Shown: piece after piece, positions 60,301 to 64,000 of the stretch
How positions within the stretch are numbered: the first letter of the stretch is position 1
Layout of the letters: the number at the start of each line of letters is the position of its first letter
Assembly (NCBI GenBank): GCA_973895155.1
Contig: OZ316894.1
Location: forward strand, 12,710,001-12,774,000
DNA: 64,000 bases
Source: Marsupella aquatica
Taxonomy: Eukaryota > Marchantiophyta
Reading direction: 5' to 3'
The notes under the pieces: model-generated
Told to the model about the DNA's origin: nothing
Databases searched by the model: none
What the model saw: the letters and a program-made list of their open reading frames with translations, nothing else
Translations under genes and position numbers: made by a program

Positions 60301-63300
60301 CTCAAGTCCAGGCTTAGACTCCCCAAAGACATCGAGATACTCCACTGCATCCTCCATATCTTCCTTGGTCACGCGAAGCCCAAGCCAATCAACTAGCATA
60401 CGATTGTATCTTTTGGTGAACTTGCTTTCCTTGAGCCAATTTGGAGATGCCTTATTTAATGCCTAAGAGTCAATGCAAAGACTTAATTTAAAACGAGTCT
60501 TCCATTAGGAACTTAATCCAGAGGCATAACAGCTGAAGTTCATGCATCAACTCTCATTGTCAGATCAATGCCGCTGCCTAGTTTAGGGTGCAACATACTT
60601 GCTTCAACCATCCCTATCAAAGACTTGAACAGAAACACGCATTCCGACTCTATCAAATCTCATCTCCAAATTCTTCATACCGCCAGCCAGCCAAAAATAA
60701 AGAAAAGTTCTTCCTCGTCCGCAATTTTGAATGAAACTGCATTTCCTTCCAAGCCTTCTGGCACGTATTTGAGATGGGCTGGTGTGAGGCCCGCTGTTTT
60801 CTCTGCTACCTGCAAATACCATTAAAGTAATCAGCAAGAATTATTTTACCAACCTAAAATTACGTGGTTGTAGCTAACGATGTTGCTTTCTTTCCCATCT
60901 TAGGCCAATCACCCTAGATATGACACCCCAATCGAGAATTTGAGGTTCTGAGTTCAAAAACACAACTGCAGATAGAGAAAATTGCCATGTTCAATAATAC
61001 TGACTCTGCGCTTGTATGCTACCGAGAACCTCTACCCGCGCACGATTTCAATGACTGCCAGAACCATACGTAGAACACCAATTAAAGCAGTAGTTACTGT
61101 CGTAGCCTACATGTCTTGGATGCACCGGACTAAGACGAAAAGCGGGAACTGTAACAATAGAAGCCCAAGAAGCACCGATGGAGTTGAAGTATTTATGTTG
61201 TTACTGGTTCAATGCCCGTGAGTTGCAGTACTGTTCATAATGAGATATGTTGAGCGAAGTATTGTCGAACATAAGTGAGATGGCCAGGGCAGTCGGTTGC
61301 TTTGGGGGTTCAGCGAGTCAGCCTGACAACTAGATTTCAAGGAGTGTGCAAGCTACTGGTGAAGTGAGGGTCTGGGCGAGGATATAGTGCACAGTGACGA
61401 AAAAGGTGCACAGTAGCACCTTTAGGCCCATCTCATGGTTAGGAAAAAGTATCACCATAATCGACCGCCAGGGCGGCTTCCCGCCAAAATGACATTCGTC
61501 AGCAGACCATGAGAAAGAAAGAGCAAGCTTGCAAATTAGTTTAGATAGGTGGTTTCCAAATTCAAGCGCAGCAAAGTATTCAACAGTAACATGGGGAAAA
61601 CTTCTTTCCCAGAAATCACATGCTGGATCACTGCTACGACCTTAAGTTCAGTAGACAGAACTTAAGGCCGTCGAAGACTAATAAATGTAGTGAGTATAGC
61701 AGTGTTGGGACATCCAAAAGCTATAAGACAAAAACACAGAGACAACACAATAAGCTCCCCAAAAAAACATCCTGATGAGTGACGCAGCCTTTCATTTCCG
61801 CTTGTATCTGGGAAAAGAGCAGAAGAGGCTCCAAAGCCCGTTCTCTGAAATCTGCTCGCGTCATTATTTTGCTTAAGCAACTTGACTGCTGGAGCTTCTG
61901 CTTTAGCAACAATTTTAAGCGTATTCATGTTTCATGTACAGTCCCACAAGATTTTGGTACCAAAAAACGTATAGATCAAAGCAACTGTTCTCGCTTAACT
62001 TCTTCGGAGAAGCCGCCCGTGCTTCTAATGAGGACCTGCAACTAATGAAAGGATCGACAAACCCAAAGACTAAAAAACAAATTGAAATTAGTGAAGATGC
62101 CCACCTTTGCCCAATCGACATAATCCACAAGGTCTGCATCCATTGTTCTGTGAGCTGCTTGTCGAAGTATCTGTTCACGCTCTCGCTTGTTGGGCATTGG
62201 TAGTTGTATTGTTCGGTCCATTCTCCCAGGCCTCCGAAGTGCCTCATCGATGGCAAAAGGCCGGCTGGTTGTGGCTACCAGTACCACCCCTTCCTGTGTC
62301 TCAAATCTGCCCACGAAAGACGGAAATAGATATTATGTCAAACGCAAAGCAGTTGAAATCTTACAAAACTTCTCAAAAGCTTTAAACAAAGGCGCCAACA
62401 TTATCAGTGCAAGCTACGGAAAACTGGTAGCTACTCGGAAAAAAGATCTGACATATTGGAGCCACCCAATCGTCTCTTTTGAGCTCGAGTATGCGCTTGA
62501 TCCTTAGCTATGTTTCCACTTTTCATACAAAATTTTCATTTGAAATAAAGCCTTCATGACCCAAGTATTTTCTTTCGTTTAATGTCTATCCTAGAAATGA
62601 AACCAATGTAGACATTACAACCCTACCAAGGGCTGACATCTCAAGGAACATTCACGAGAATCACTGGGAATGACGAAATCGACGGTTACCAACAAGCAGA
62701 CCCAACATTACCCATCGAGTTCAACAAGAAGCTGATTAATGAGGGACTCATGATCCTGCTTCCGTGTGTCAGAGGTCGCTCCTCGAACACCTGCAAAGTG
62801 ATCAAAGTCATCCATAAAGATGATGAGTGGTGCCTGCACAATTAAATCCAAATAGAACAGACTAATTAGCAACACTTCAAGGCAGAAAGACGAAAAACCC
62901 AAACATAAAGAATCAAAGAAGAAAAACAAAAAGGTAGCTTGGATGACACCACCAATGTGTGAAGTAGCAGTATGGGATCATCCAAGGCAGCAATGATCCA
63001 TCCGCTCGTTAGAACGTCTGCGTGGAGCTTGGGGCCTTTAATCCAAGCCTCCAAATTTCTTGGCAAGGATGAGCTTCCATCAAGTCACCAGAGAGGTCTT
63101 TTGGCCTCGTCCACGTCCAGGTTGTAAGATGCTAATGAAATCCTTAAATCTCTGTGTTCTAGTTTGGATCCAACAAAATCATATAGAACATTTCTGGCGA
63201 AATTCAAAGAGCGCGCGCCCCACACTAACTGAGAGCTGTTTGATTTCTAACACTCCGATTCTGGCATTATATTTTCTCTCCCCCGTATCCTCACGGACCT

Positions 63301-64000
63301 TACACTAAACACCCATTTACTCGTGACTCCTTCACTCATCCTTCCTCGAGGTTACAAAGTGCAAGCAGAATTATTTCAGATCATTGCTACTGATGAAGGC
63401 GAAAAGGTCGACATCGTACCAATTCTCTGGCAGTTTTGAAGAGCTCTCGTACATTAGAAGCACCCTGACCTACCCATGCTCCCCCTTCTAGCTCTGAGCC
63501 TTGCAGTTCAACCATTGGCACTCGCGCCTCAGCTGCAATAGCAAGAGCTAGAGTTGTCTTTCCTGTTCCTGATTCACCTACAATAAGCACACCCTGCCAA
63601 ATACACACGTCTGTCACCGGAACTTGTCGTGACCTACCTCAAGCTGGAGACCCATTCACGTTAGCTTCGCTAACATGTAGAAATCTACACGTTGAAGAAT
63701 ATTGTTCTCAGAATAATAACTGTATTATGAATAGCCTGATTAGGAATGCCATTCACAAAAGGATATATTCTCGTATGTGCACATGATAACCACGAGAACT
63801 ACAAGACGCCAGCTTTCTAAATGACCCTACAGACGAACAGAATATAAGAAGGTACTGAGTCTGCCAAAATACCCGAGGTGGGCGTGCTCCCATCTCCCTG
63901 AATAGCTTTGGATCTTTTAGAAATCTGATGATCTCATTGATTTCCTCCTTGATGATATCGATACCGGCAAAGTCTTTCAAGCTTACCTCAGGCCTCTTCA
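57355..64000 (-). CDS. FTSHi5: FTSHi5, inactive FtsH-like plastid AAA protein (5' end beyond window)
   Basis: Presumed protease-inactive FtsH homologue of the chloroplast envelope, part of the Ycf2/FtsHi motor linked to protein import in Arabidopsis. Thirteen minus-strand exons are visible: 63873->64000, 63420-63593, 62712-62833, 62105-62306, 60681-60809, 60280-60462, 59961-60080, 59552-59737, 58967-59041, 58684-58743, 58243-58350, 57591-57671 and 57355-57423. All are in phase. Motifs in order: [20 protein letters not shown], Walker A GESGTGKT, Walker-B-like [34 protein letters not shown], arginine-finger region [21 protein letters not shown], then [10 protein letters not shown] where true FtsH has the zinc motif [20 protein letters not shown] and [15 protein letters not shown]. 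The C-terminus ends SSFSAVV. The intron at 60810-62104 is 1.3 kb. The transit peptide, transmembrane part and N-terminal half lie outside the window. Confidence 0.93.
57951..57980 (+). other. alternating purine-pyrimidine (Z-DNA-prone) tract in an FTSHi5 intron
   Basis: GTGTGCGTGTGTGTGCACGC followed by GCGCGCGCAT is almost perfectly alternating. It lies between FTSHi5 exons 57591-57671 and 58243-58350. Confidence 0.8.

Noticed and set aside
61662-61928. 88-codon minus-strand frame inside the 1.3-kb FTSHi5 intron
   Set aside because: The flanking exons join in phase and align to the family without it, so it would insert foreign sequence into a conserved region.

Overview
The window is nuclear DNA from an intron-rich streptophyte, most likely a non-seed land plant such as a bryophyte (inference, moderate confidence). 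It carries a B-type cyclin-dependent kinase, ARP7 and FTSHi5, which are green-lineage or plant-specific families. Introns are mostly 70-450 bp with GT-AG ends, and gene islands are separated by several kilobases of degenerate repeats. No organellar, bacterial or viral gene was recognised. All gene models were built by hand from protein similarity, splice signals and codon phase, without transcript data.

Layout. A gene for nuclear actin-related protein ARP7 lies on the minus strand at 1371-4458 (7 exons). From 4.5 to 11.6 kb there is repeat-rich DNA and a broken SOUL/HBP heme-binding gene. From 11.6 to 17.0 kb, minus strand, is a multi-exon gene for an atypical E2F (DEL/E2F7-8 class) with two divergent winged helices. 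Directly upstream on the same strand is an unrecognised cysteine-containing protein (17.5-18.5 kb), possibly part of the same gene. From 18.5 to 24.2 kb are SINE-like and tandem repeats. The splicing factor CCDC12/Cwf18 is on the plus strand at 24.2-25.8 kb, followed by 5 kb without genes. A decayed pogo/Tigger transposon is at 31.1-33.0 kb (minus). CDKB is on the plus strand at 34.4-36.4 kb (8 exons). The mitochondrial ADP/ATP carrier is on the minus strand at 39.5-41.0 kb. From 41 to 57 kb there is mostly retrotransposon debris, with LTR-like blocks, a strong foldback and a fragment of an STN8-like kinase. The 3' part of the plastid FTSHi5 gene runs on the minus strand from 57.4 kb off the right edge.

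There is no operon-like logic. Two genes, CDKB and the atypical E2F, belong to cell-cycle control, and CDKB has a near-consensus mitosis-specific (MSA) element upstream. The most interesting items are the atypical E2F with altered recognition helices, the adjoining unknown domain, the duplicated PCNA-binding (PIP-box) unit at the tail of the dead pogo transposase, and the altered catalytic motifs of FTSHi5.
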